A stretch of DNA of 64,000 nt from Hyphomonadaceae bacterium (GCA_024743315.1 JANSWU010000004.1:248001-312000), one strand, 5' to 3'; positions 53,733 to 63,421 are shown, counted from the stretch's first letter. Notes: a model not told the origin generated them from the sequence alone. Made by a program: numbers and translations.

Positions 53733-54548
53733 ATGACCATCATCGACGCCTGGGCCCAGCACCCGACACTGCGCCACAGCCAAGACCCGATTTTCGACTC
53801 GCTGCGGCGTTGGACCAAGGGCGCCATCCCGACCGAAGAACTCCCCGTCGCCACCACAATCGCGGCGATGGATCAGGCCGGGGTTGCGACCAGCCTCATC
53901 TCGGCCTGGCAAGCGCCGGGCAAGGACATGATCAGCAATGATGAAGTCGCCGCCTTTTGCGCAGAGTCTGGCGGCCGTCTGGTCGGGGTCGGGTCAGTCG
54001 ATATTTCAACACCGATGCAGGCGGTGCGAGAGATCAGGCGCTGCGTCGAGCAGCTTGGCTTCAAGGCGATCCGGGTCCTGCCCTGGCTGGCCGAGCGCCC
54101 GCCCACTGATCGGCTTTTCTACCCGGTCTATACCGCCTGCTGCGAGATGGGCGTACCCTTCTGTACGCAGATCGGGCACACGGGCCCGCTCGCGCCGTCC
54201 GAGGTTGGACGCCCGATCTATCTCGATCAAGTCGCTTTAGATTTCCCGGATCTCACCATTGTTGGCGGCCATATTGGCTACCCCTGGACCGAGGAAGCCA
54301 TTGCTGTCGCGACCAAGCATGAAAACATCTATATCGATACCTCGGCCTATACCGCCAAACGCTACCCGCCAGAGCTGGTGCGCTATCTGAAATCCAATGG
54401 CCGCAAGAAAGTCCTGTTTGGCACCAACTATCCGATGATCACGCCGGCCAAGGCGCTGGACGGGTTGGATGCGCTGGCGCTCGATGACGAAACCCGCGAT
54501 CTCTTCTTATTCGAAAACGCAGCGCGGGTGTTCAAGCTCACGGCTTAA
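53733..54548 (+). CDS. Amidohydrolase-family (TIM-barrel) protein
   Basis: A 271-residue amidohydrolase-2 type barrel. It begins TIIDAWAQHPTLRHS, where most members have DxHxH, so the first metal histidine pair is altered. EVGRPIYLDQVALDFPDLTIVGGHIGYPWTEEAI holds the next histidine, and FGTNYPMITP replaces the usual FGSDYP, losing the metal-binding Asp in favour of Asn. It is probably a decarboxylase- or lactonase-like member, perhaps with changed metal use. GAGGA precedes the ATG at 53733. It is divergent from arsR. Confidence 0.72.
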   Translation: MTIIDAWAQHPTLRHSQDPIFDSLRRWTKGAIPTEELPVATTIAAMDQAGVATSLISAWQAPGKDMISNDEVAAFCAESGGRLVGVGSVDISTPMQAVREIRRCVEQLGFKAIRVLPWLAERPPTDRLFYPVYTACCEMGVPFCTQIGHTGPLAPSEVGRPIYLDQVALDFPDLTIVGGHIGYPWTEEAIAVATKHENIYIDTSAYTAKRYPPELVRYLKSNGRKKVLFGTNYPMITPAKALDGLDALALDDETRDLFLFENAARVFKLTA

Positions 54549-55072
54549 ACCAGCGCTTTGCGCATGCGCAGAATCGGCACCACCGTGCCGTCTTCGCTCG
54601 GCTGTGAGAGATCTTCGATGAGCTCATAGCCGCACGCCTCGTATAAGGGTCGGCCGGGCGCGGTGGAGCCCATTTCCATGGCCTTGAATCCTTCAGCCCT
54701 GGCGGCGTCTTCACCAGCTTTCAGAAGCAACCGTCCGATCCCGCGCCGGGTGTAATCCGGATGCGTGTACATGGCGCGGATCTTGGCGGGCTCGGTGGTT
54801 GGATCAGCCAGCGCATCATCGCGTCCTGTCGTGTGATTGCCGCCATACAGCGTCCGCCGCCGCGACCAGCCTCCACACCCGGCCAGCGTGTTTTCAACAT
54901 AGACCAGGAAATAAGTGCCATCATCGACCAGCAGCGTGTCCACGCCCATGCTCTCACTCGAGCGTTCGACTTGTTTGGCATCGAGAAATTTTGGCAGCAG
55001 GGCTTTCATCGACGCGGCCATCAAGGCCTCAATTGCCGGAATATCTTCGCGCGTTGCAATTCGAAGGTGCAT
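54545..55072 (-). CDS. GNAT-family N-acetyltransferase
   Basis: A 175-residue acetyltransferase. MHLRIATREDIPAIEALMAASM is the N-terminal strand-helix, and the acetyl-CoA loop reads HPDYTRRGIGRLLLKAGEDAARAEGF (R/Q-x-x-G-x-G/A). ALYEACGYELIED-like text, here PLYEACGYELIED, is the usual C-terminal strand. The acceptor is unknown; polyamine acetylation is conceivable because it sits between the two norspermidine genes, but no polyamine-specific motif is seen. Confidence 0.85.
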   Translation of the reverse strand: MHLRIATREDIPAIEALMAASMKALLPKFLDAKQVERSSESMGVDTLLVDDGTYFLVYVENTLAGCGGWSRRRTLYGGNHTTGRDDALADPTTEPAKIRAMYTHPDYTRRGIGRLLLKAGEDAARAEGFKAMEMGSTAPGRPLYEACGYELIEDLSQPSEDGTVVPILRMRKALV

Positions 55073-55140
55073 TTTTGCCCCGCTTGCCTATGTGAAGGAA
55101 CCTAATGCAGGTGACCCTGCTCTGAAAAGGATATGCCGTC

Positions 55141-56271
55141 TTGACCGTCCCTGTGCAAACGCCCTGTTTTGTCCTTGATCTCAAACGTCTGCGCCAAAAC
55201 CTGGAGACGGCGCTGCGCATTCGGGAACAGGCCGGTTGCAAGATCCTGCTCGCGACCAAGGCCTTTGCCATGCCAGCCGTGTTTCCGATGATGCGTGACT
55301 ATCTCGATGGCACCACGGCGAGCGGTGAACAGGAAGCGCAAATGGGCGCCGAGAGTTTCGGCAAGGAAGTGCACGTTTACTCGCCCGCCTACGCGCCCGG
55401 CGAGGTTGGGCGCCTCAGCCAGATCGCCCAACACATTTATTTCAATTCGGCCGCGCAGCTTGAGCGCTATGGCGCGATTGCAAAAGCGGCCGGCGCCAAG
55501 ATCGGATTGCGGGTCAATCCCGGCTATTCGAACGCGACGCTTGGCGGTGACCTCTACGACCCGTGCGCCCCGATGTCCCGGTTCGGCGAAGTGGTCGACA
55601 AGCTCGATCAAGTGGATTGGGATCTGGTCGACATCTTCCATGTCCACACGCTGTGCGAAAGCCTGGCCGAGGGCTCGGTCGGTCTGATCGAACACGTAGC
55701 AGAGAATTTCGCGCCATATCTGTCACAGGTCAGCGCGGTGAATTTCGGGGGTGGGCATTTCCTCAACAAGCCGGGTTATGATGTCGATGCCCTGATCGCG
55801 GCAATCAAGGCCTTTCGCGCGCGCTTCGACCTCGAAGTGATCCTCGAACCTGGCGGCGGCTTAGTCGTGAATACAGGTGAGCTGCATGCGAGCGTCGTGG
55901 ATCTGCATTGGAATGAGGGCGATATCGCCCTGCTCGATGCCAGCGCCTCGACCCATATGCCAGACGTCTTGGAAGTGCCCTATCGCCCCGAGATCATTGG
56001 GGCAGACGAGCCAGGCGTGCTGGCACACACTTATCGTCTGGCTGGTCGCACTTGTATGACGGGCGACATTATCGGTGACTATTCCTTCGCCCAACCCCTC
56101 AAGGCTGGCGATCAAATCGCCTTTACCGATCAGATGCATTACACGTTCGTGAAAACCAATACGTTCAATGGCAACCCGCTCGCCAATCTCGCCATCCGGC
56201 ATGAGGACGGTTCGCTCGAGCGCATCAGCGATTTTGGCTATGACGCGTTTCGGTCGCGATTGGGTCGCTAA
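55141..56271 (+). CDS. nspC: Carboxynorspermidine decarboxylase
   Basis: A PLP-dependent, fold-III decarboxylase (alanine-racemase type) of 376 residues. TPCFVLDLKRLRQNLE starts the barrel, ILLATKAFAMPAVFPMM carries the PLP lysine, FNSAAQLERYG and GLRVNPGYSN follow, and TCMTGDIIGDYSF is the cysteine-aspartate active-site region. With the CANSDH gene it makes norspermidine or spermidine. The start is TTG at 55141, with AAGGA upstream; GTG 55153 is an alternative. Confidence 0.92.
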   Translation: MTVPVQTPCFVLDLKRLRQNLETALRIREQAGCKILLATKAFAMPAVFPMMRDYLDGTTASGEQEAQMGAESFGKEVHVYSPAYAPGEVGRLSQIAQHIYFNSAAQLERYGAIAKAAGAKIGLRVNPGYSNATLGGDLYDPCAPMSRFGEVVDKLDQVDWDLVDIFHVHTLCESLAEGSVGLIEHVAENFAPYLSQVSAVNFGGGHFLNKPGYDVDALIAAIKAFRARFDLEVILEPGGGLVVNTGELHASVVDLHWNEGDIALLDASASTHMPDVLEVPYRPEIIGADEPGVLAHTYRLAGRTCMTGDIIGDYSFAQPLKAGDQIAFTDQMHYTFVKTNTFNGNPLANLAIRHEDGSLERISDFGYDAFRSRLGR

Positions 56272-56303
56272 ATCTTCATACCTGGTGCGCAGATCATCGG
56301 TGT

Positions 56304-57188
56304 ATGAGCGCGACACAGTTCAACTCCCGGGCCAACTCCCGCGTCGACGAGACCCTCGCACGTTTGCTGCCGCTTGTGGAGCGTGGGTTGAACCGGGGGC
56401 TGCCGAGTAGTCTCACGCAAGGGCTTATCGAGTTCCTGGTCTTTGGCATCAAGCAGGCCTGGGCTTGCCTGTTTGGTGGCCTGCTGCTGGCCGGGATGAT
56501 CGTGACGCATCTCTACTATCCGGACGCAATGCCTCTCGCCCGCTATGACTTCTTGGTCGCATACGCTGTCAGCATTCAGATTCTATTTCTGATTACCAAG
56601 CTGGAACGCCCGAGCGAAGCGCTGGTGATCCTGATCTTTCACTTGGTCGGAACGGTGATGGAAGTTTTTAAGACCGATGTCGGGTCCTGGGTTTATCCTG
56701 AGGAAAACGTGCTGCGGATTGGCGGGGTGCCCCTTTTCTCTGGCTTTATGTATGCCGCCGTCGGGTCTTATTTTGCCCGTTGCGCCCGCGTCTTCGAATT
56801 TCGCTGGACGAACTATCCGCGGCTCTGGATGACGCTGATCCTGGCCTTCGGCATTTATGTGAATTTCTTCAGCCACCATTTTACGATCGATATCCGTTAT
56901 GGCCTTTTCGCCCTGACCGCGCTGATCTTCTGGCGCTGCCGGGTGTATTATCGCGTCTGGCGGTGGCAGCATCAAATGCCGCTCTTGCTCGGCTTTTTCC
57001 TCGTCGCAGTATTCATCTGGCTCGCCGAAAACATCGCGACATTTACGCAGATCTGGCTGTACCCAAACCAAGAGACAGGGTGGCACATGGTGTCGCTGCA
57101 AAAGCTCGGCAGCTGGTATCTCTTAATGATCATTTCTTGGGTGCTGGTCACCCTGGTTCATCGCCCAAAAGGCGTCCGCGATCATTAG
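56304..57188 (+). CDS. DUF817 integral membrane protein
   Basis: A 294-residue protein with about eight membrane helices, recognised as DUF817 from its core: IEFLVFGIKQAWACLFGGLLLAGM, EVFKTDVGSWVYPEENVLRIGGVPLFSGFMYAAVGSYFARC and WLAENIATFTQIWLYPNQETGWHMVSLQKLGSWYLL. These proteins are conserved in proteobacteria but have no assigned substrate. It is convergent with the VOC gene, overlapping by four bases. Confidence 0.88.
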   Translation: MSATQFNSRANSRVDETLARLLPLVERGLNRGLPSSLTQGLIEFLVFGIKQAWACLFGGLLLAGMIVTHLYYPDAMPLARYDFLVAYAVSIQILFLITKLERPSEALVILIFHLVGTVMEVFKTDVGSWVYPEENVLRIGGVPLFSGFMYAAVGSYFARCARVFEFRWTNYPRLWMTLILAFGIYVNFFSHHFTIDIRYGLFALTALIFWRCRVYYRVWRWQHQMPLLLGFFLVAVFIWLAENIATFTQIWLYPNQETGWHMVSLQKLGSWYLLMIISWVLVTLVHRPKGVRDH

Positions 57189-57574
57189 CTCGGATTGTGT
57201 TGCGGTTCCCAGATCTGAATTGGGTTTCCTTCTGGATCGACAACATTCGCGAACAATCCGTTCGGATAAGGATTGCCTTCATCCATGGTCACTTCATTTC
57301 CATTGGCCCGAAGCTGAGCGACCATCTTTTCAAGGCTTTCGACCCGAAAATTCAGCATGAAGGTCTTCGACATGTCGTCGCCAAAATAAGTCGTGTCATG
57401 ACTGAATGGCGCAAATACGGTTGGGCCCTCATTTTGATGCCAGGGCTGGGTGTCATAATCGCTCGGCACGAGATCGATGCCAAAATTCTCGTCATACCAA
57501 GCCGCGAGCGCGCTTGGATCTTTGGCTCGGAAAAAGAATCCACCAAAGCCTGTAATTCTCTGTTTTTCTGGCAT
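57185..57574 (-). CDS. Glyoxalase-like VOC protein
   Basis: A 129-residue single-domain VOC protein: RITGFGGFFFRAKDPSALAAWYDENFGIDLVP at the start, TFMLNFRVESLEKMVAQLRANG and ANVVDPEGNPIQIWEP at the end. It has one glutamine in place of the last acidic ligand (IQIWEP has E), and a possible metal site. It is probably a small dioxygenase or bleomycin-resistance-like binding protein; substrate unknown. Confidence 0.83.
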   Translation of the reverse strand: MPEKQRITGFGGFFFRAKDPSALAAWYDENFGIDLVPSDYDTQPWHQNEGPTVFAPFSHDTTYFGDDMSKTFMLNFRVESLEKMVAQLRANGNEVTMDEGNPYPNGLFANVVDPEGNPIQIWEPQHNPS

Positions 57575-57768
57575 CGCGCCTTCCCCCTTTGTTGGACTTT
57601 CGAGTATGGTCGAAAAACGGACAGACGCAATACGTGCTCACAAGAATATGAACACAACCAAAGAGAGCTTTCCCAGAGACATGAATTAGCGACACCGGGG
57701 TTCCCGGCACCACGACCTTACGCACCCGTTCTGACGGCGCACATCTCTCTCTTCCGGAAAGGATCTAT

Positions 57769-58548
57769 ATGTCTCGACTCACCTCTAAAACCGCGCTGAT
57801 AACGGGTGCCGCCCGCGGCATCGGCGCAGCTATTGCGAAAGCCTTCGCCGATGAAGGTGCAACCGTGTTCGTCACGGACATTATGGATGAAGAAGGCCAA
57901 CAAACTGCGGACGCCATTGGCGCCACATACCATCATCTCGACGTGTCAAGCGAAGCCGATTGGCTTTCAGTTATGGAACAGATTTCGTCGCTCGATATTC
58001 TCGTCAACAATGCCGGTATTACTGGCTTTGAATCCGGAGAGTTGGTTCACGACCCCGAAAGCGTTTCGCTGGAGGCCTGGCGCGCGGTGCATGCGGTGAA
58101 TTTAGACGGCACCATGTTTGGCTGCCGCGCCGCAATCGCGAAGATGAAGGCAACCGGCAAAGGGTCGATCATCAATATGTCGTCCCGGTCCGGCTTGGTG
58201 GGTATTCCGGGCGCCGCCGCTTATGCCAGCTCGAAAGCCGCAATCATCAATCATACACGTTCGGTCGCGCTTTATTGCGCCCAGCATGGGTGGGAGATCC
58301 GATGCAATGCGATTGCCCCTGCGGCGATCCTCACTCCGATCTGGGAACCATTGCTCGGCGACGGCCCCGATCGCGAAGCGCGTATGGCGGCCCTGGTCGC
58401 AGATACGCCCTTGAAACGGTTTGGACAGCCTGAAGAAGTCGCCGCGATTGCGGTTTTGTTGGCGAGCGATGAAGCGACCTATATGACGGGCGAAACGCTG
58501 ACCTTGGATGGCGGCCTTTTGGCAGGATCTGCGGCGAGCCCGGGCTAA
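57769..58548 (+). CDS. Short-chain dehydrogenase/reductase
   Basis: A 259-residue classical [22 protein letters not shown] binds NAD(P), with Asp in VTDIMDEE suggesting NAD(H). LVNNAGI and INMSSRSG precede the catalytic YASSKAA tyrosine and lysine. The C-terminal [12 protein letters not shown] is typical. It resembles steroid and cyclohexanol dehydrogenases. AAAGGA lies before the ATG. Followed by the oxygenase-like gene; a shared catabolic role is possible but unproven. Confidence 0.9.
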   Translation: MSRLTSKTALITGAARGIGAAIAKAFADEGATVFVTDIMDEEGQQTADAIGATYHHLDVSSEADWLSVMEQISSLDILVNNAGITGFESGELVHDPESVSLEAWRAVHAVNLDGTMFGCRAAIAKMKATGKGSIINMSSRSGLVGIPGAAAYASSKAAIINHTRSVALYCAQHGWEIRCNAIAPAAILTPIWEPLLGDGPDREARMAALVADTPLKRFGQPEEVAAIAVLLASDEATYMTGETLTLDGGLLAGSAASPG

Positions 58549-58670
58549 ACGCGCACCATCTATTTCAGCAATTACTCCGATCTGACCTTGCTCCTGCCTG
58601 CCTCAGCTCTACACTCGGGATCAGTGAGTCTGGGAGAGGCTCTATAAAAGGCGAGAGAGGACCGAACGGC

Positions 58671-59615
58671 ATGAGGGGTCGAGTTGCCGTCACTGATGAC
58701 GTGCAAGTTGAGCACGCATCAAACGATAGAGCCGATAAGAGCGTGTACATTCTCGATAAATGGTATGTCGCCGCGCGCTTGAACGAAGTGTCCAAACATG
58801 CGGAAAAAGCCTTTAAGATCTGCGGCCGCGATCTGATCCTGACGCGAGAGACACGCGATCAGTGCACCGCACGCGATGCGGCAACCAACAAGCCAGTGCC
58901 GTGCGAAATCAGTGAAGATCTCATTTGGACCTTTATCGCTTCGGACGAGAGCCGGCACGCTGACCCCGGCCCCGTGCCCGGATTTGGCGGCCCAAAAGGC
59001 AAAGTCCGTTTCATGGAAAAGGTGATCATACCGGCGCATCAGGATGACGCTGTCTATGGCCTGCTGGATCCGGCCCATACGCCTTTCGTGCATCGCTCCC
59101 CATTATGGCGCGGCAACGGGATATTGAAAGAGAAGCGCAAGTCTTTTGAACCCAGTCAGTTTGGCTTCACCATGATGCCACATGCGCCGGTAAACAGTGA
59201 TATCTATCACCTGATCGGCGGAGCCATTTCGGTGCGGATCGCATTTCGTCTGCCAGGCTTGAGGGCAGAATATATTCAAAATTCCAAACATTGCGTGCTG
59301 GGGCTGACCGCCCTCACACCGATCGATGAGACTCGCACGGTCCTACGTCAAATATTCTATTGGGATACGCCCATCTTGGGTGCGATCCGCCCGTTCGCAA
59401 CCTTGTTTGCGCGCCCATTCTTGAACCAGGACGTGAACATCATGGCGCTGCGCCAGAAAAATCTCGGCTATCGCGGCAAAGGCATGCTGGTCGGTGATTC
59501 CGATAAGCAGTTCCTTTGGTATCTGAGTTTGAAGAAAGCCTGGAACGCCTCGGGGCGCTGTCGGAAATCATTTCAGAACCCGCTCAGTCCGGCGACCCTG
59601 CGCTGGAAGACGTGA
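58671..59615 (+). CDS. Oxygenase alpha-subunit-like protein lacking the Rieske domain
   Basis: A 314-residue protein of the vanillate/phenoxybenzoate monooxygenase type by its layout: LDKWYVAARLNEV, GRDLILTRE, then normally the CxH-CxxH Rieske cluster. Here only about 25 residues (61-85, with CTARDAATNKPVPCEIS) stand before LIWTFIASD, so the 2Fe-2S site is gone. The catalytic half keeps the mononuclear iron motif LLDPAHTPFVHRS (Asp133, His136, His141). It cannot receive electrons in the normal way and may be a non-redox homologue or a pseudogene of a formerly larger enzyme. The reading frame is intact. Ribosome site AGAGAGGA precedes the ATG. Confidence 0.72.
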   Translation: MRGRVAVTDDVQVEHASNDRADKSVYILDKWYVAARLNEVSKHAEKAFKICGRDLILTRETRDQCTARDAATNKPVPCEISEDLIWTFIASDESRHADPGPVPGFGGPKGKVRFMEKVIIPAHQDDAVYGLLDPAHTPFVHRSPLWRGNGILKEKRKSFEPSQFGFTMMPHAPVNSDIYHLIGGAISVRIAFRLPGLRAEYIQNSKHCVLGLTALTPIDETRTVLRQIFYWDTPILGAIRPFATLFARPFLNQDVNIMALRQKNLGYRGKGMLVGDSDKQFLWYLSLKKAWNASGRCRKSFQNPLSPATLRWKT

Positions 59616-59619
59616 GCGG

Positions 59620-61341
59620 TCACCAACCGCCGCCGCCGCCGCCACCACCACCACCGCCAGAAAAGCCGCCACCGCCACCGCCAGAAGAGCTTGAGCTTTG
59701 TGGCATGGACGAAGACACGCCTGAGCTCATGCCGGAGACCATGCTTTCAGTCATGCCCCCAATCGAGCCAAACGTGCGAGCGCTCATATTCGTCCAGCTC
59801 GGATTGTAGTTCTCCGCCTCTTCCGGGATCAGCCGCTCAAAATGTTTAGTCCAAGGCTTTTCAACTCCGAGCGCCACCGCATAAGGCAGGAATTTCTCAT
59901 ATCGCTCGATAGTCATCGGTGGCGGCGCATCGCTCCCGACGTCGACGGAGTTGAGCTGCAGCTTTTCTGCCTTTTCCATGTAGAGACGAAAGCCCTCGAG
60001 ATGGGTCCGGATTGTTTGTCCTTTTCGGGTCGGCGCCGGCATCAAATACATGAACAGGCCGTTCAACCCGATCAGGGCAAGCACGCCCAAAGTGTGCCAA
60101 AGGCTCCAGAAAGAATGCTGCACGATGGCGAAGATCAGGACTAGCACGGTCAAGCTGCCGCCCATGATCACATAAAGCGGATTCCACTTGAAATAGGCAC
60201 TTCCATATTTGTCTGAGATCTGTTTCCGAAACCGCGTATAGGCTTTGGTGAAATCGGCGTCGTACTTCTCACCAAGTTTCAGGGTCCCACCATCTGAAAA
60301 CAAGTCTTCGAACAAGTCAGCGACTTCCGGCGACACCCGATCCACAACCGCATGATCTGCCTTGATAAGCGTGGTTTTCTTCTTGTCGTCGGGATCGACA
60401 TCAATCCGCATCTGCCCTGTCGATGCGAGCATCATCAGGCTCGAAATCAGACCATCATGGCTGTTAAAACCACGATGATAGATATGGTGCGCGGCGGCTG
60501 GCGAATAGCCTTCCGGAGGCTCGTATTGCGGGAAAACCGGTCCCTTGACCGGATCACGGCCAACCCGGTCGAAGCCGCGATAATAGAATCCGAGCAGGCC
60601 CAGGAAAGACATGATGAGTGCGGTCAGTGATCCATTCCTGGCCCACCAGAGCCATCCTTGGTCCGCCAAGGAGGGCGGATCAATCAGGCCCTTCTCGATG
60701 CGGACCGAGACAGTGAACCCTTGCCTTCGCCCAAGTGGCTCAATGGTGGTGAATTCATGCGCATTTCCTTGACGCTGATAGCTGGCGTTTCGCCCGGTTT
60801 CGCCCAACCCGCCGGTAAAGGCATCTGTGCCAACGATATCCGCACCAGGCGGAAAGATAATGCTGACAGACGCATTCTGGATCGGAAATAGCCAGTAGTT
60901 GCCGGTCACATTCCAATAGAACTCATCATAGGTGTCGAAATAGCGGATCTGATTTTTAACCCGGTAGCGAATTTCATAAACGTGTTCGCGATGGTCGAGG
61001 AAACGATCCGGATCACCAATCCTGATCATCACGGCATTGCCATTGGTTTCCCGGTCATACGGCTCGCGGCGGCCATCCTTGCGGATGCTCAGGACATCGT
61101 AGCGGTACGGCAAGCGCCCGCCGGTTTCCTCATCGAGATAATAAGCAGGAAACTCCCGAAAGATGCCACGTCTTACATCGCGCCCTTCGACATTCACTGC
61201 AATTGTCTCTTTGACCAGAATATCGCCGTCGCGCTCAACTTCGACCTCAACCGCAAAGCGACGAATTTCTTCTTGAGCATTGGCCACGCCCAAGAGGCTC
61301 AGCGCAAAGCAAACCCCAATGAAGACGTGCAAAAGCCGCAT
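59620..61341 (-). CDS. DUF2207 membrane protein with Gly-rich tail
   Basis: A 573-residue protein with a cleavable signal peptide (MRLLHVFIGVCFALSLLGVANA), an N-terminal beta-sandwich (about 25-225, DUF2207), membrane segments at about 240-260 and 390-440, a cytoplasmic second beta domain, and a C-terminal run SSSSSGGGGGGFSGGG. Members are often beside LemA, as here (one-base overlap), and are thought to assist envelope or secretion functions. It is convergent with the oxygenase-like gene, four bases away. Activity unknown. Confidence 0.9.
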   Translation of the reverse strand: MRLLHVFIGVCFALSLLGVANAQEEIRRFAVEVEVERDGDILVKETIAVNVEGRDVRRGIFREFPAYYLDEETGGRLPYRYDVLSIRKDGRREPYDRETNGNAVMIRIGDPDRFLDHREHVYEIRYRVKNQIRYFDTYDEFYWNVTGNYWLFPIQNASVSIIFPPGADIVGTDAFTGGLGETGRNASYQRQGNAHEFTTIEPLGRRQGFTVSVRIEKGLIDPPSLADQGWLWWARNGSLTALIMSFLGLLGFYYRGFDRVGRDPVKGPVFPQYEPPEGYSPAAAHHIYHRGFNSHDGLISSLMMLASTGQMRIDVDPDDKKKTTLIKADHAVVDRVSPEVADLFEDLFSDGGTLKLGEKYDADFTKAYTRFRKQISDKYGSAYFKWNPLYVIMGGSLTVLVLIFAIVQHSFWSLWHTLGVLALIGLNGLFMYLMPAPTRKGQTIRTHLEGFRLYMEKAEKLQLNSVDVGSDAPPPMTIERYEKFLPYAVALGVEKPWTKHFERLIPEEAENYNPSWTNMSARTFGSIGGMTESMVSGMSSGVSSSMPQSSSSSGGGGGGFSGGGGGGGGGGGW

Positions 61342-61907
61342 CAGGCCTGGTCTCCAAGATTGATTTCCGGCATTGCGCGGTCCGTCATGGCGATCTCGAA
61401 AAAATGCCGCCGTTTAAACCCAAACGGGCCAGCGACAAGATTGCCGGGAAAGCTTTCCACCGCCACATTCATTTCCCGAACAGCGCCATTATAGAAACGG
61501 CGCGCCATCTCGATCTTATTCTCAGTTTCCGACAATTCGTCCTGCAGCTCTTTGAAATTGTCGCTAGCTTTGAGATCTGGATAGTCTTCAGCAAGCGCCA
61601 TTAGACGGCTAACCGGGTTTGCCAGCGCGCTTTCCTTGCTGCCGCGCTCGCTAGGATCGTCACCGGCCTGCAGCGCCGCATTCCGCTTCATGATGACATC
61701 TTCGAACAATTGGCGTTCGTGAGCTGCATAGCCTTGTACGCTGGTGACCAATTGCGGAATGAGATCTGCGCGGCGCTTCAGCTGGACATCAATATCGGCC
61801 CAGCCATTGTCGACCATGTTCCGCTTTCCAACCAGCTGATTGAAGAGAATGATGACGAGGACCGCAATCAGCGCAAGCGCGCCGAGTCCAACATAAGCAG
61901 CAACCAT
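61341..61907 (-). CDS. LemA family protein
   Basis: A 188-residue LemA protein: N-terminal membrane segment GLGALALIAVLVIILFNQLV, then the long helical domain with NGWADIDVQLKRRADLIPQLVTSVQGYAAHERQLFEDVI and the family's PDLKASDNFKELQDELSETENKIEMARRFYNGAVREMN. LemA proteins sit in the inner membrane and pair with DUF2207 or TPM-domain proteins. The ATG at 61907 is used; a GTG 12 bases upstream is possible. It overlaps DUF2207 by one base (TGATG). Confidence 0.94.
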   Translation of the reverse strand: MVAAYVGLGALALIAVLVIILFNQLVGKRNMVDNGWADIDVQLKRRADLIPQLVTSVQGYAAHERQLFEDVIMKRNAALQAGDDPSERGSKESALANPVSRLMALAEDYPDLKASDNFKELQDELSETENKIEMARRFYNGAVREMNVAVESFPGNLVAGPFGFKRRHFFEIAMTDRAMPEINLGDQA

Positions 61908-62024
61908 TTCTATCCCCACTTTAAAGATCCGCGTGCCCTAGGCTTACGGAAATTCGACCGAAAGTGAAGCGCGCTCGCAAGTCAAACCAAGTCGCGCTCA
62001 CTCCGGCTGGGGTGACGGTTGGCG

Positions 62025-63218
62025 TTAGCTCGCGATTTCCCAGCTGCCGAGGGCCTGGTCCATAATCCCGACCGCCTCGCGCACATCGGCATCATCAATC
62101 ACCAGAGGCGGCGCCAGGCGCAGGACATTATTGCCCGCAACCCCGACCAGAAGACCGTGTTCGCGGCAGGCATTCTGGACCGGCTTCGGCAGGGCTTTCA
62201 GACGCAGGCCGGTCAACAGCCCCTTGCCGGTCACGCCCTCTACTTTGTCGGGATGACTGTCGGCGAGTGATTTCAGGCCTTGTGCCATGGTGCCGGAGAC
62301 GCGCCGGACCTGTTCGAGAAAGGCTTCGTCAGAAATGATGTCCCAGACCACGTTGCCAACCGCCATAGCCAGCGGGTTCCCGCCATAGGTCGACCCGTGG
62401 CTGCCCGGCTGCATCACCGAGCCGGTGGCCTCAGTGGTCAAGCAGGCGCCAAACGGAAACCCGCCGCCGACGCCCTTGGCGACACACATAATGTCGGGTT
62501 CCGCCTCGCTCGCCCATTCATGCGCGAAGAGTTGCCCGGTCCGCCCCATGCCACATTGAACCTCGTCATAGATCAACAAGGCGCCGCGTTCGGTGCACAT
62601 TTTGCGCAGCTCGGTCAGGCAAGTCTCGGGGATCGCGCGCACACCGCCTTCACCCTGTACCGGCTCGACCAGAACAGCCGCTGTTTTCTCGGTAACGGCT
62701 GCTTCAAGCGCGTCATGATCGCCAAACTCAATCTGAGTAAATCCAGGCAGCGGAGGACCAAACCCCTCAAGATATTTTGGGTTACCGCCAGCATTGATGG
62801 CACCCAGAGACCGGCCATGAAAGGCACCGCTAAAGGTGACAATCTCATAGCGATCCGGATCGCCGTTTGCCCAATGGTATTTGCGCGCGGTTTTCAGCGC
62901 GCACTCAATCGCTTCCGTCCCGGAATTGGTGAAGAAGACGCGATCCGCAAAGGGCAGACGCTCGCACATCTTCCGGGCTAACGCTTCGCCTGCCGGAACG
63001 CGGAACATATTCGATGTGTGCCACAGCTTGCCGGCCTGTTCCTGCAAGGCTTCGACCATGGCAGGATGCGAATGGCCGAGGGCGCTCACGGCAATCCCGG
63101 CGACAAAATCGAGATAGGGTTTACCGTCCTCTGTTATGAGACGGACGCCTTCTCCACGCTCAAACGCCTCCTCGGGGGGACGGTAGACCGGCATAATATG
63201 CTGACGCGGATCCGACAT
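62025..63218 (-). CDS. argD: Acetylornithine aminotransferase
   Basis: A PLP-dependent class III aminotransferase of 397 residues in arginine synthesis (and, often, diaminopimelate synthesis). FVAGIAVSALGHSHP, FFTNSGTEAIECALKTARKY and LLIYDEVQCGMGRTG are signatures; CVAKGVGGG contains the PLP lysine. ATG 63218 has CAGGAG six bases upstream. The 464-base region before it, up to 63682, holds a probable small RNA rather than a protein gene. Confidence 0.93.
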   Translation of the reverse strand: MSDPRQHIMPVYRPPEEAFERGEGVRLITEDGKPYLDFVAGIAVSALGHSHPAMVEALQEQAGKLWHTSNMFRVPAGEALARKMCERLPFADRVFFTNSGTEAIECALKTARKYHWANGDPDRYEIVTFSGAFHGRSLGAINAGGNPKYLEGFGPPLPGFTQIEFGDHDALEAAVTEKTAAVLVEPVQGEGGVRAIPETCLTELRKMCTERGALLIYDEVQCGMGRTGQLFAHEWASEAEPDIMCVAKGVGGGFPFGACLTTEATGSVMQPGSHGSTYGGNPLAMAVGNVVWDIISDEAFLEQVRRVSGTMAQGLKSLADSHPDKVEGVTGKGLLTGLRLKALPKPVQNACREHGLLVGVAGNNVLRLAPPLVIDDADVREAVGIMDQALGSWEIAS

Positions 63219-63421
63219 GATTTGCTCCTGAGTGATTCTTTTTCGCGTGTTGCTTCTCTGCGCACGCTTGGCCATGGCGCGTTTGAAAGTCAACTCAGGA
63301 CCTGATCAGGGTATTTTCTTCCACGCATGCTACAATTGTGACACATTCGTTCTCTATAGATTGCGGAACGACGGATAAATCTTCCTTACGAAATTTTCAG
63401 ACAAAAAAAATCAAAAGGTGA

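Noticed and set aside
59516-59809. Plus-strand frame with a polyproline run
   Set aside because: It is the complement of the glycine-rich tail of the DUF2207 gene and has no ribosome site.
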